In this document: one piece after another, positions 1-7,809 of the stretch | How the letters are laid out: every line of letters starts with the position of its first letter | How positions within the stretch are numbered: the first letter of the stretch is position 1 | Assembly (NCBI GenBank): GCA_040219025.1 | Contig: JAVJTE010000035.1 | Coordinates: 1-64,000 of the forward strand | DNA length: 64,000 nucleotides | Source of the DNA: HT1-32 sp040219025 | Lineage (GTDB): Bacteria > Pseudomonadota > Alphaproteobacteria > Rhodospirillales > HT1-32 | Direction of reading: 5' to 3' | Position numbers and translations under genes: made by a program | The notes under the pieces: generated by a model | Told to the model about the DNA's origin: nothing | The model's database searches: none | The model's input: the letters and a program-made list of their open reading frames with translations, nothing else

Positions 1-747
1 GCCGACGCCGCGAAGGTGACGTTCCTGGCCAATATGAGCCATGAGCTCCGGACACCGCTGAACGCGATCATCGGATTTTCGGAAGTCATGAAGGATGAAA
101 TGCTTGGCAGGCTCGGCACTCCTTCTTATCGGGGCTATGCATCGGATATTCACGACAGCGGCCACCTGTTGCTCGAAATGGTCAATGATATTCTTGATTT
201 CTCGCGTATCGAAGCCGGCGTGATCGAAGCCAGCCCGCAGCCGTTTGATATTCACGCGGAGATCACCCGGACCGTCCATCTGGTAAGGCGGACGGCCTGG
301 GAGAAACATCTGCGGATCAGCATGAACTGTGACTGGGACCCGGCTAACACCAGCTGCCTGCTGACCGCCGACAGCCGTCTGATCCGGCAGGCCTTGCTGA
401 ATCTCGTCACCAATGCGATCAAGTTCACACCGGAAGGCGGCTGGGTCGAGGTTGACCTCCGAACCAGCGAGGGTCGGCTCATCCTCTCGGTCTCGGACTC
501 GGGCAAGGGTATTTCAGATGAGCATCTCCACAAGGTCACCGATGCCTTCTTTCAGGTGAACGGCGTCATGGCGCGGCGCGAGGGCGGGGTCGGGCTTGGC
601 CTGGCAATCGCGCGATCCTTTGTCGAAGCCAACAACGGGCGGCTGGAGATCAGTAGCCAGGTCGGCGTCGGCACCGTCGTCAACATGATATTTCCTTCCC
701 GGCTTGTGGTCATGAAAGATACAACGGTTCCCGAACCGGTTGCCTGA
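1..747 (+). CDS. Sensor histidine kinase, C-terminal part (5' truncated by window edge)
   Basis: The reading frame is open from base 1, so the N-terminus (sensor domain) lies outside the window; 248 residues are visible. The first visible stretch is a HisKA dimerisation domain with the H-box SHELRTPLN, the phospho-accepting His being about visible residue 14. An HATPase_c domain follows, with N-box (LLNLVTNAIKF), G1 box (DSGKGI) and G2 box (GGVGLGLAI). It should autophosphorylate and pass phosphate to a response regulator, but no regulator is adjacent downstream. The input signal cannot be inferred. A GTG at base 16 is in frame but lies inside the conserved H-box region and is not a credible start. 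Confidence 0.9.
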   Translation, partial: ADAAKVTFLANMSHELRTPLNAIIGFSEVMKDEMLGRLGTPSYRGYASDIHDSGHLLLEMVNDILDFSRIEAGVIEASPQPFDIHAEITRTVHLVRRTAWEKHLRISMNCDWDPANTSCLLTADSRLIRQALLNLVTNAIKFTPEGGWVEVDLRTSEGRLILSVSDSGKGISDEHLHKVTDAFFQVNGVMARREGGVGLGLAIARSFVEANNGRLEISSQVGVGTVVNMIFPSRLVVMKDTTVPEPVA

Positions 748-779
748 CCGGCGGTTGAAACCACTCTGTCTGGAACGTA

Positions 780-1238
780 ATGGCTGTTTCGCTGGCGCTT
801 TATCAACCCGATATCCCGCAGAATACCGGTGCAATCCTGCGCCTGTGTGCCTGCATGGATACGGATCTCCATATCATTGAACCCTGCGGCTTCGTGCTTG
901 ATGATCGCAGGTTGCGCCGCGCGGGAATGGATTATGCCGATCTGGCCCGGATGACCCGCCACCGGTCGTGGCAGGCCTTTCTGGATGCCGCCGTCTGCCG
1001 GCGGCTGCTGCTGATGACAACGCAAGGTGCCACGGCCTATTCGGCCATCAGCTATCAGGACGGCGACTGCCTGCTGTTCGGGCGCGAGAGTGCCGGTGTA
1101 CCGCAGGACGTGCATCATCAGGCGGACCTGCGGCTACGCATTCCGATGGCCGGCGGGCGGCGCAGCATCAATGTTGCAAACGCCGCCGCCATGGTGTTGG
1201 GAGAGGCATTGCGACAGACGGGAGGGTTTCCGGCATGA
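780..1238 (+). CDS. trmL: tRNA (cytidine(34)-2'-O)-methyltransferase, SPOUT family
   Basis: 152 residues, the usual length for TrmL, which methylates the 2'-OH of the wobble nucleotide 34 in certain tRNA-Leu species in the cytoplasm. The sequence starts with the family motif MAVSLALYQPDIPQNTGAI and has the SPOUT trefoil-knot motifs FGRESAGVP near residue 103 and RSINVANAAAMVLGEALRQ near the C-terminus. It begins 32 bases after the kinase gene and its stop codon overlaps the hemF start by four bases (ATGA), so the two are probably co-translated, a pairing not functionally obvious. Confidence 0.93.
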   Translation: MAVSLALYQPDIPQNTGAILRLCACMDTDLHIIEPCGFVLDDRRLRRAGMDYADLARMTRHRSWQAFLDAAVCRRLLLMTTQGATAYSAISYQDGDCLLFGRESAGVPQDVHHQADLRLRIPMAGGRRSINVANAAAMVLGEALRQTGGFPA

Positions 1239-2098
1239 CCGATTACAGCGATGCACATAAACAGCGCGCGGGCGACTGGTTCCGCAGCCTGCGGGACAGG
1301 ATCTGCGATGAATTTGAAGCCATCGAGGGCGGACATAGCGGGCCGCTGGACGACCGTCCGGCAGGATCATTCGAGCGCAGCCCCTGGACAAAGCCGGCAG
1401 GTGACAGCCTGCAGGGCGGTGGCGAAATGTCGGTCATGCGCGGCCGCGTGTTCGAGAAGGTCGGCGTCAATATCTCGACCGTCTATGGCGAATTCTCCGA
1501 GGAGTTCCGCAAACAGATACCCGGCGCCGCCGATGATCCGAGATTCTGGGCCAGCGGTATTTCGCTGGTTGCCCATATGCAGTCCCCGCTGGTGCCTGCG
1601 GTACATATGAACACCCGCATGATCGTCACCACGAAAGGCTGGTTTGGCGGCGGGGCGGACCTGACCCCGATGTTTCCGGATGCCGATGACACGGCCCATT
1701 TCCATCAGCAGCTGAAAGCCGCCTGCGACGCCCATGATCCGGACTACTATCCCCGGTTCAGGGACTGGTGCGATGAATATTTCTTCCTGCCCCACCGGAA
1801 CGAACCGCGCGGGGTCGGGGGGATCTTTTACGATCGTCATAACACCGGTGACTGGGAAGCCGACTTTGCCTTCACACAGGATGTCGGGCGCGGCTTCCTG
1901 CAGGCCTATGCACCACTGGTCCGCCGCCATTGTGGTCGCAGCTGGACCGAGAAGGAGCGCGACCACCAGCTTGTCCGGCGGGGCCGTTATGTCGAATTCA
2001 ACCTGCTGCATGACCGCGGCACGGTGTTCGGGCTGAAAACCGGCGGCAATGTCGATGCGATCCTGATGTCAATGCCGCCGGAAGTGCGCTGGCCCTAG
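1235..2098 (+). CDS. hemF: Oxygen-dependent coproporphyrinogen III oxidase
   Basis: 287 residues. HemF converts coproporphyrinogen III to protoporphyrinogen IX using O2 in the late heme pathway. Diagnostic motifs are GGGADLTP (about residue 130), the FFLPHRNEPRGVGGIFYD stretch (about residue 180) and GRYVEFNLLHDRGTVFGL near the C-terminus. The start at 1235 overlaps the trmL stop; the frame stays open upstream to 968, but that extension is only trmL read in another frame. The rest of the heme genes in this window (hemC, hemD, hemY) lie 18-23 kb away on the other strand. Confidence 0.96.
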   Translation: MTDYSDAHKQRAGDWFRSLRDRICDEFEAIEGGHSGPLDDRPAGSFERSPWTKPAGDSLQGGGEMSVMRGRVFEKVGVNISTVYGEFSEEFRKQIPGAADDPRFWASGISLVAHMQSPLVPAVHMNTRMIVTTKGWFGGGADLTPMFPDADDTAHFHQQLKAACDAHDPDYYPRFRDWCDEYFFLPHRNEPRGVGGIFYDRHNTGDWEADFAFTQDVGRGFLQAYAPLVRRHCGRSWTEKERDHQLVRRGRYVEFNLLHDRGTVFGLKTGGNVDAILMSMPPEVRWP

Positions 2099-2124
2099 CT
2101 TCCGGCATTCTGACCCTGCCGCCC

Positions 2125-2140
2125 ACGCGCAGTGGCGCGT
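2125..2140. terminator. Possible hairpin between convergent hemF and NUDIX genes
   Basis: A six-base inverted repeat, ACGCGC and GCGCGT around an AGTG loop, lies in the 41-base gap between the convergent hemF and NUDIX hydrolase genes and touches the NUDIX stop codon. There is no T-run on either side, so intrinsic termination is doubtful. Confidence 0.25.
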
Positions 2141-2682
2141 CAGCGTCTTGTGCCCTCTCCTTCCGGATTGGTCGCCGGCGGGAAATGGTCGAGGGTCCGG
2201 GTTTCACGGAAATAGTTCAGGGTCCAGGTCACGGTCGGGAAGGCGAGGTCATCCCAGGGGATTTCCTCCCAGTGGAACAGACCCACTTCCTGTGATTCCG
2301 GACCGGCGCGGACAGTCTTTTCATTCAGCAGCCGGGCGCGGAACATGATCTGGATCTGGCTGATGCGGGGAATGTTGTAGAGACCCAGCATCTGGTCGAT
2401 CTCGATTTCTGCATAAGCCTCTTCCCAGGCTTCGCGGGCGGCACCCTGCTGAACGGTCTCTTCATTTTCCATGAACCCTGCCGGCAGGGTCCAGTAGCCG
2501 ACCCGGGGCTCGATTGCCCGCCGGCACAGCAGGATCCGGTCATCGGACGCAACACAGACTGCCCCGGCAACGATCTTCGGATTATCGTAATTGATGAAAC
2601 CGCAATCCTCGCAGACCAGACGGTGGCGGTTGTCACCATCCGGAATCTTGTGAATCACAGGACCTGAAAGTTCTTTCTTCAT
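2140..2682 (-). CDS. NUDIX hydrolase with N-terminal zinc-ribbon-like segment
   Basis: 180 residues. The Nudix box GFMENEETVQQGAAREAWEE follows the GX5EX7REUXEE pattern at about residues 72-91; the usual final Gly is Tyr. A short CEDCGFINYDNPK segment near residue 24 resembles the zinc-ribbon head of NADH pyrophosphatase-like and ADP-ribose-type Nudix proteins. The likely reaction is cleavage of a nucleoside diphosphate linked to another moiety; the substrate is unknown. The start at 2682 (ATGAAGAAAGAA) was chosen because residues upstream are unlike the family and overlap the preceding small gene. It is the last gene of a minus-strand group starting at 3508. Confidence 0.88.
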   Translation of the reverse strand: MKKELSGPVIHKIPDGDNRHRLVCEDCGFINYDNPKIVAGAVCVASDDRILLCRRAIEPRVGYWTLPAGFMENEETVQQGAAREAWEEAYAEIEIDQMLGLYNIPRISQIQIMFRARLLNEKTVRAGPESQEVGLFHWEEIPWDDLAFPTVTWTLNYFRETRTLDHFPPATNPEGEGTRR

Positions 2683-2737
2683 GGTCCTAGATTGGCCCGC
2701 AAGGGGCCAGGTTACAAGATGCCTGATCGGGTCCTGT

Positions 2738-2953
2738 TCAGGCGCTGATATCCAGCACCGTACCGCGCAATCCGTCAGATGATGCACGGGAAATGCGGGC
2801 TTCGGAAACTGCGGCACCGCGATCTGCCGCTTCCTGCACGGCATTTGCAATCGCCGCTTCCTGTTCCTTCTGCAGCTTCAATGCCTTGAGGCCGCGTATA
2901 TTCGCCTTCGTTGCGCCAGTTGACTGCAGGGCGTTGATTGCCTGAGCGTCCAT
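2738..2953 (-). CDS. Small YjfB-like putative motility protein
   Basis: 71 residues: a soluble, Ala/Gln-rich helical protein beginning MDAQAINALQSTG and ending GLRGTVLDISA. The LKxLxLQKEQ helix followed by a C-terminal G-x(3)-DIS/DIxV tail resembles the short YjfB family annotated as putative motility proteins; the match is by eye and tentative. A GGGAGA ribosome binding site precedes the ATG. It follows a 39-residue membrane protein gene by 22 bases, so the two probably share a transcript. A CtrA-like site lies about 230 bases upstream of this gene. Confidence 0.6.
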   Translation of the reverse strand: MDAQAINALQSTGATKANIRGLKALKLQKEQEAAIANAVQEAADRGAAVSEARISRASSDGLRGTVLDISA

Positions 2954-2975
2954 TATCGTCTCCCGTTAACCGGGG

Positions 2976-3095
2976 CTATATCGCCCCGAGCAGTGACAGA
3001 AAGACGTACCCACCAGTTGCAACGATCGAAAAATTCATGGCGCCTGTGAGCACGTTATCCAGTGTGATCGCGATCTCTTCGCGGGACGGGAACAT
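2976..3095 (-). CDS. 39-residue small membrane protein (unrecognised)
   Basis: A short open frame of 39 residues, MFPSREEIAITLDNVLTGAM followed by a C-terminal hydrophobic segment (NFSIVATGGYVFLSLLGAI) that could span the inner membrane once. The case for translation is an unusually good ribosome binding site, AAGGAGG, five bases before the ATG at 3095. An in-frame ATG at 3116 would place that Shine-Dalgarno inside the coding region and is less likely. It sits directly upstream of the YjfB-like gene in the same orientation. I know no family for it; the function is open. Confidence 0.6.
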   Translation of the reverse strand: MFPSREEIAITLDNVLTGAMNFSIVATGGYVFLSLLGAI

Positions 3096-3178
3096 GACTG
3101 CCTCCTTGATTGCCATGGTGAACAGTATCTGCTGCCCGAACTTCACGATGTGTTATCTATCACAGGCATTCAGGAAAA

Positions 3179-3193
3179 TTTACTTGGTATTAA
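3179..3193. promoter_or_regulatory. CtrA-like binding site (TTTA-N7-TTAA)
   Basis: TTTACTTGGTATTAAC reads as TTAA-N7-TAAA on the minus strand, one mismatch from the alphaproteobacterial CtrA consensus TTAA-N7-TTAA. It lies in the AT-rich 101-base gap upstream of the 39-residue membrane protein and the YjfB-like gene. CtrA commonly governs motility genes in this class, which fits the neighbour, but this is a single site found by eye. Confidence 0.4.
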
Positions 3194-3196
3194 CAC

Positions 3197-3508
3197 TTAC
3201 TGGACGGTGTCAGCCTGGCCGCTGGCCGCGACCAGCAGGCGCAGTTTCTCGTCATCCCAGGCCGCGTCAATCTCCGCCATGATGCGATCCGCTTCCGCCT
3301 CCAGATCATCGCCACAGGGCACCGCGGGGGCCTTTCGCCACTGCGCCAGATAGCTGTCGGTGTCAGACGCACCGGCCCGCATTGCCGCCCGGTCAATGGC
3401 TTCCTGAAACCGCTCCGGCAACAGCCGCTTGGCTTTCTCCCGCCGTCCCTGCCGGACCTCGATCATTGACGGGATATCCCGCCAGTAGGTAATCACCAGC
3501 TGTGCCAT
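3197..3508 (-). CDS. Virulence-factor family protein (PF13769-like), function unknown
   Basis: 103 residues starting MAQLVITYWRDIPSMIEVRQ, the hallmark beginning of a short alphaproteobacterial family annotated only as virulence factor. It continues with GRREKAKRLLPERFQEAID and the conserved MRAGxSDTDSYLAQW segment. The protein is soluble, charged and helical; no enzymatic motif is visible and the family name is historical rather than functional. A GGAGAGG ribosome binding site supports ATG 3508; a GTG three bases upstream is an alternative. It is the first gene of the minus-strand group ending with the NUDIX hydrolase. Confidence 0.8.
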   Translation of the reverse strand: MAQLVITYWRDIPSMIEVRQGRREKAKRLLPERFQEAIDRAAMRAGASDTDSYLAQWRKAPAVPCGDDLEAEADRIMAEIDAAWDDEKLRLLVAASGQADTVQ

Positions 3509-3614
3509 CACTGCCCTCTCCGGTACGTCAGAACGCTGCGGTTATAGCCGGGTTTCCGGTACCGGCAATGCGAATTGCGACCTGCGGATGTCTCTCCGCG
3601 TCATGCGGAAAATC

Positions 3615-3619
3615 GACTC
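3615..3619. promoter_or_regulatory. GAnTC (CcrM) methylation site upstream of gcrA
   Basis: GACTC matches the CcrM recognition sequence GAnTC. It lies ten bases from a consensus DnaA box in the gcrA leader. In Caulobacter, GcrA acts with CcrM methylation at target promoters, so a site in its own leader is suggestive; one such pentamer is expected by chance every few hundred bases. Confidence 0.4.
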
Positions 3620-3628
3620 CGGGACTGA

Positions 3629-3637
3629 TTATCCACA
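3629..3637. promoter_or_regulatory. Consensus DnaA box TTATCCACA
   Basis: A perfect nine-base DnaA box, TTATCCACA, about 90 bases before the gcrA start. In Caulobacter crescentus DnaA activates gcrA transcription, so the site is well placed for replication-coupled control. The exact 9-mer is rare by chance in GC-rich DNA. Confidence 0.65.
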
Positions 3638-3726
3638 ACTTTCTGACCTCCATGCCCTAGCCTATATAGTGGTCGGCAGATATAGTCAGACTAGATATTG
3701 TGAAAATGCCGATATAGGGGAGCTCT

Positions 3727-4125
3727 ATGGCCTGGACCGACGAGAAAGTCGAAAAACTGACGCAACTTTGGCAGAGCGGTAAAAGCGCCAGCGAAATTTC
3801 GGCCATCCTTGGTGATGTGACGCGCAACGCGGTCATCGGCAAAGCACATCGTCTTGGTCTGGCCTCCCGCCCGTCGCCGATCAAGCGTCAGCCGAAGGCC
3901 GCACCGGTCGAGCCGATTGGCGTCAAGCTGATCGATCTGACGGAGCGGATGTGCAAATGGCCCATCGGTGATCCGGCCACGCCGGGCTTCCGGTTCTGTG
4001 GCAAGCCGTCTGAATCCGGCCAGTCCTATTGTGACGGACATATGTCGATGGCCTATCAGGTGCCTTCCTCAAAACGGGATCGTGACCGTGAACGCCAGCG
4101 CGCCCAGCGGGCAGCAAATTTCTGA
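3727..4125 (+). CDS. gcrA: GcrA cell cycle regulator
   Basis: 132 residues. The N-terminal helix-turn-helix (MAWTDEKVEKLTQLWQSGKS, then ASEISAILG) and the Cys/His-rich C-terminus (CKWPIGDP, FRFCGKPSE, YCDGHMSMAYQ) are diagnostic of GcrA, the sigma70-associated alphaproteobacterial factor that activates promoters carrying methylated GAnTC sites during the cell cycle. A GGGGAG ribosome binding site fixes the start at 3727. The gene stands alone, with its own regulatory leader (DnaA box, GAnTC) and a strong terminator immediately after it. A Lys/Pro-rich linker separates the two conserved parts. Confidence 0.96.
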   Translation: MAWTDEKVEKLTQLWQSGKSASEISAILGDVTRNAVIGKAHRLGLASRPSPIKRQPKAAPVEPIGVKLIDLTERMCKWPIGDPATPGFRFCGKPSESGQSYCDGHMSMAYQVPSSKRDRDRERQRAQRAANF

Positions 4126-4152
4126 AGATTAGAGTTCAGTTCGATAAAAACT

Positions 4153-4183
4153 GACCGCAACAGCGATGTTGCGGTCTTTTTTT
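4153..4183 (+). terminator. Rho-independent terminator after gcrA (probably bidirectional)
   Basis: A perfect ten-base stem, GACCGCAACA / TGTTGCGGTC, with a GCGA tetraloop is followed by seven T on the plus strand. An A-run (AAAAA, 4146-4150) precedes the stem, so the minus-strand O-antigen ligase transcript arriving from the other side could also stop here. Confidence 0.92.
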
Positions 4184-5462
4184 ATGTTGGCGGACCGGAT
4201 TCCGGATCCGCCGGCCGCAGCAACCCGTGCCACAGCATGGTCAGCGCCAGCAGACCGATCCACCAGTTCTGCCACAGCCCGAAGCTGGAATTGGCAAAGA
4301 CCATTGCGGTTGTCAGTCCCGCGCAATCTGCGCCACTGAGAATCTGCGACCTGACGCGCCCGGCGGCCCGCCACACCAGCAGGATAAAAGACAGCGCCAG
4401 ACAGGCAGCGCCAACACCACCCAGTTCCAGCCAGATCTGCAGCACCTGATTATGCGGATGCAGGGGCAGCCTGAAATCGGTGAACAGGATCAGTTCGTCG
4501 CCCCCGGCTGAAAAATATGTCACATCAACCTTTTCATCACCGCCGGGAACGGATCTCGATACGCCCAGACCCCATCCCGACAAGGGACGTTCAGCAATCT
4601 TTTCAAGCACGAAATCCCAGATGACCAGACGACCGATCATGGAGGGAGGAAGTGTCCTGGTATTGCCGGATTCAGCCGACAGATCGATATGATCAACAAG
4701 TGGCTGAAGGACCACCGGCGCAAGCATCAGCCATCCCGCAGACAGAACGATCAGCAACTTTGGGAGGGTCTTCGGCAAAAGCAGCCCGGCCGCGCCACAG
4801 ACAAATCCGCCCGCAAGAGCCAGCAGCGCCGTACTATGGCCTGTGCCGAAAATGACAGAGGTTAACAGGAGCAGCATCACGATGGCGGCAAACCGCCACC
4901 TGCGAAGCCAGAGCCAGGCCACAACCGGCCAGATCGTCAGCGCCGCAATCACAACCCCGTTTTTCAGATAGGCGGCGACATTGAGCCCGCCAAATCCGAT
5001 ATTGATAATGTCATCCCACGCCAGTCCCCGTGCCAGCCGGGTCAGCTGGTAGGCTGACAGAACTTCAAACACCATGACCAGCAGAGCCACCAGCATGCCT
5101 GCAGAAAGCCCGTACAGAATACGATCTGCCTCCTCCCGGCGGCTCAGCCGCGACTGCCAGAACAGTAACTGCGCAACACCGGCAAGCACCAGCAGACTGA
5201 GCAGGGTCGACTGACTGCGATCCGGGTCAATCGACCAGAAGACTGACAGCCCGACCCAGCCAAAAAACGTACTCATGATCAGCAGCGTGCGGCGGGGACT
5301 ACCGATCTCGTCCCTTCGCTGCCAGACCGTCCAGCCTCCGAAAAGGGCGGCAAGCAGCATCAGGACCGTCATTGCCTTGGAGGAAAAGACACCCAGTACC
5401 GGCTGGACAAAAGCAAGCAGCACCAGCAGCAAGGCTAATAACTGATCGGTTTTTTTCAGCAT
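4182..5462 (-). CDS. O-antigen ligase family membrane protein
   Basis: 426 residues with about ten to twelve transmembrane segments. The Wzy_C/WaaL hallmark is the large periplasmic loop ending in LHPHNQVLQIWLELGG (from residue 334), preceded by GWGLGVSRSVPGGD. WaaL-type enzymes move undecaprenyl-linked O-antigen onto lipid A-core in the periplasm; Wzy polymerases share the fold, so a polymerase role is possible. It is last in a four-gene minus-strand array (GT9, GT, GT4, ligase) and overlaps the preceding glycosyltransferase gene by seven bases. A clear paralogue of almost equal length, with the HPHN motif at the same residue, lies at 44102-45379. Confidence 0.85.
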   Translation of the reverse strand: MLKKTDQLLALLLVLLAFVQPVLGVFSSKAMTVLMLLAALFGGWTVWQRRDEIGSPRRTLLIMSTFFGWVGLSVFWSIDPDRSQSTLLSLLVLAGVAQLLFWQSRLSRREEADRILYGLSAGMLVALLVMVFEVLSAYQLTRLARGLAWDDIINIGFGGLNVAAYLKNGVVIAALTIWPVVAWLWLRRWRFAAIVMLLLLTSVIFGTGHSTALLALAGGFVCGAAGLLLPKTLPKLLIVLSAGWLMLAPVVLQPLVDHIDLSAESGNTRTLPPSMIGRLVIWDFVLEKIAERPLSGWGLGVSRSVPGGDEKVDVTYFSAGGDELILFTDFRLPLHPHNQVLQIWLELGGVGAACLALSFILLVWRAAGRVRSQILSGADCAGLTTAMVFANSSFGLWQNWWIGLLALTMLWHGLLRPADPESGPPT

Positions 5463-6610
5463 CGGGGTGATATCAGTTTCCGGTAGGCATCAAGGGTTCT
5501 GTCACCATAATCCTCCCAGGAAAATCCTTTTCCAACCGCTGCCATCGCGGCCCGGCCTCTTTCCAGCCGGATGTCGCGGCTTTCCAGCAGCTGCCCGATT
5601 GCCTCCGACAGCTGTTCTGTCCGGTTTGCCGGAACCGCGATACCAGCCTTGCCAGCCGGGTCGACCGTCGCAACGCCTGTCTCATGCGAGGCAATCACCG
5701 GCAGGCCTGTCGCCATCGCCTGCAGAAGACTGAGCGGCAGGCCTTCCTCAAGACTTGGCAGACAGAAAATATCAGCCGCCTGCAAGGCCCTGACCACCGC
5801 CTCTCTCGATAACACCCCCGATAACCGGACAGATTTCACCGGCAGCCGCTGCAGCAATGACCGGGCCTCGGGGTCTTGCGGGCCCACCAGATGCAGTTCG
5901 GCATGATCCGCATGAGCGGCAAAGGCCTGAAGCAATGCCGGAAGCCCCTTGCGGACACCAAGCCGGCCAACGCAGACGATTACCGGGCGGTCACGGTCCG
6001 GCCGCCCCCCGGGGGGCGGTCTGAAGGCATCCAGTGAGACACCGTAGGGATTGATGATCAGTTTGTCGGCTGAAATGCCCTGCCGGATAAAACTGTCTGC
6101 TGCAATACCGGTCGGGACGGCAATCCGGTCTGCCAGATCATATTCAAGACATTCCCGCTCGATGATATCATCCTGCGCCATCCTGAAAGGCAGATCCCAT
6201 TCGGCGAAGGCATCGCGCAAGATCTGCTGCTGGGTCAGGATATGGGTCGATCCGCGTTCGATGACCACCTTCGTGCCCCGGTCACGGGCAACCGGCATGG
6301 CCTCCAGCATGGCCGAACTCCAGCCCGTCAGGATATCCAGATCTTCAGAAAAGTTTGCGGCAAGCCAGCGCCCGAACTGTCGCGAGACGAAACTGTCTGT
6401 TCGACCCGGCAGACCAAACCGCTGATGACCACGGCGCAATAATTCCAGCCAACTGCAAGAAGAGACCGGTACTTCCGGCGGAAGAAACCGGCGTACCGCA
6501 AAGTCCGGATAGGTTGTGAACAGCCCCGCCAGACAGCCATGGCCGTGCAACTGGTCAGCCAGATCGAAGCCGTGAAATCGCCCGTGGACGGCAACCGCAA
6601 CCCGCATCAT
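5456..6610 (-). CDS. Glycosyltransferase family 4
   Basis: 384 residues with the GT-B fold of GT4 enzymes. The nucleotide-sugar binding half contains VIVCVGRLGVRKGLPALLQAF near residue 205-225 and the retaining EX7E motif SLEEGLPLSLLQAMATGLPV near residue 305. The N-terminal acceptor half begins MMRVAVAVHGRFHGFDLADQ. It would add one sugar to a lipid-linked glycan at the cytoplasmic face of the membrane. Stop and start overlap the ligase and the upstream glycosyltransferase by a few bases, marking one operon. Donor and acceptor are not predictable. Confidence 0.85.
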   Translation of the reverse strand: MMRVAVAVHGRFHGFDLADQLHGHGCLAGLFTTYPDFAVRRFLPPEVPVSSCSWLELLRRGHQRFGLPGRTDSFVSRQFGRWLAANFSEDLDILTGWSSAMLEAMPVARDRGTKVVIERGSTHILTQQQILRDAFAEWDLPFRMAQDDIIERECLEYDLADRIAVPTGIAADSFIRQGISADKLIINPYGVSLDAFRPPPGGRPDRDRPVIVCVGRLGVRKGLPALLQAFAAHADHAELHLVGPQDPEARSLLQRLPVKSVRLSGVLSREAVVRALQAADIFCLPSLEEGLPLSLLQAMATGLPVIASHETGVATVDPAGKAGIAVPANRTEQLSEAIGQLLESRDIRLERGRAAMAAVGKGFSWEDYGDRTLDAYRKLISPRC

Positions 6611-7809
6611 GCCCCCCTCATGACCGACATCAGGGTTTGTTCGAGCGCACCGGCACGCTCCTCCCAGGAAAGCGCGGCCCGCTCAGCGATCGTATCGGCA
6701 GCACCAGAGATCAGGGCATCCTGCAGCAATGCCGCAACTTCCCCGACAGTTTCGCCACCCCTCAGCGATACCCCGGCCAGCGCGGCAATATCCGCCGCCT
6801 CTGCCGTTTCCGCCGGTACTGTCACAACGGGCCTTCCGGCACCCGCCAGATCAAATATCTTGTGGTGAAAAGTCCTGCTGCTTTTCACATAACAGTTCGC
6901 GGCAGCACCCGACAGAACCTCCAGCCATCCCCCCAGCGGCTGCTGTCCGCGGATATCCACCGCGATCAGTTTTTCCAGCCCGGTTGCCTGCTCCCTCACC
7001 AGATCTGCGTCATGACCGGCATAACAGAACCGGACAGCCTGACGGGCAGCTTCGTCCATCTCGGAGACCGCAACCTCAATACCGCCAATCAGGACAGCCA
7101 GTGACGCCTGCTCATACACAGCACCTGTCAGTGTGATTGTCTGTGTCCGGGTGGCCGCTACCGGGTAAAGCGCCGGATCAATGCCGCTATAGACAATATC
7201 TGCCGGGCGATCGAACCATTCACGCACAGTAGCCACATGATCGCCCGAGAAAGCCGTAAAAGCGGCAGCATCACGATAGCGCGCGGCAACCGGGCGTCGC
7301 AGCGGAGCCGGAATAAAACTCTGCCAGTGGTCTTTCAGATCGGCGACCCAGGGGCAGCCAGTGCTGCGCGCGATATCACGGGCTATATGCCAGCAGGTTG
7401 TATTGCCGAAGGTGGCCCAGACCACATCCGGACGAAAATTCTCCGCCAGCACCGGGAGGCAGCGACGCACCCCTGCCTGCCAGTCGCAGTGAACACCGCC
7501 ATGGCAAAGATAAGACATCAGCAACAAAGCCCGGCGCACGGGTTTCACCAGCCTGCCCTGCCGCGCGGCGGCCAGCATCCGGTGCCCGACAGGGGCAATA
7601 TCCATCATGAAGGGTTGTGACCAGTCATGCGCGGCCAACCGCGCTGCCAGATCATCGGGCAGCAGCCCCGCATCATCGTTAGAAAGAGTTTCAGTCAGCA
7701 GAATGATCTGATGTCCCCGACCGGCCATTACCCGGGCAAATTCCCGCAACCTGACAGCACAGACATGTGGCTCTGCCGGATGGCAATGGTTGACAAAAAT
7801 GGCCTTCAT
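6607..7809 (-). CDS. Glycosyltransferase, GT-B type (divergent)
   Basis: 400 residues. The N-terminus (MKAIFVNHCHPAE, then REFARVMAGRGHQIILLTET) is the GT4 acceptor-domain pattern, and the middle WVADLKDHW is typical of teichuronic-acid/TuaH-like transferases. The C-terminal half has a KIFDLAGAGRPVVTVP segment in place of a clean EX7E motif, so the donor site is divergent. The gene begins directly after the GT9 stop codon (TAG-ATG) and overlaps the next gene by four bases. Role: probably core or O-chain sugar addition. Confidence 0.75.
   Translation of the reverse strand: MKAIFVNHCHPAEPHVCAVRLREFARVMAGRGHQIILLTETLSNDDAGLLPDDLAARLAAHDWSQPFMMDIAPVGHRMLAAARQGRLVKPVRRALLLMSYLCHGGVHCDWQAGVRRCLPVLAENFRPDVVWATFGNTTCWHIARDIARSTGCPWVADLKDHWQSFIPAPLRRPVAARYRDAAAFTAFSGDHVATVREWFDRPADIVYSGIDPALYPVAATRTQTITLTGAVYEQASLAVLIGGIEVAVSEMDEAARQAVRFCYAGHDADLVREQATGLEKLIAVDIRGQQPLGGWLEVLSGAAANCYVKSSRTFHHKIFDLAGAGRPVVTVPAETAEAADIAALAGVSLRGGETVGEVAALLQDALISGAADTIAERAALSWEERAGALEQTLMSVMRGA

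Larger units (their letters stand above)
3509..3726 (+). promoter_or_regulatory. gcrA upstream regulatory region
   Basis: A 218-base divergent intergenic region, the longest in the window, between gcrA and the virulence-factor family gene. It holds a perfect DnaA box and a GAnTC methylation site (listed separately) followed by an AT-rich stretch (3655-3720) that probably contains the gcrA promoter. A GGGGAG ribosome binding site lies at 3717-3722. No confident -35/-10 pair was assigned. Confidence 0.6.

Noticed and set aside
968..1234. N-terminal extension of hemF
   Set aside because: It is trmL read in another frame; hemF homology begins at the ATG at 1235.
3588..3782. 64-codon plus-strand frame overlapping the gcrA start
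   Set aside because: It overlaps the gcrA N-terminus in another frame and runs through the gcrA leader.
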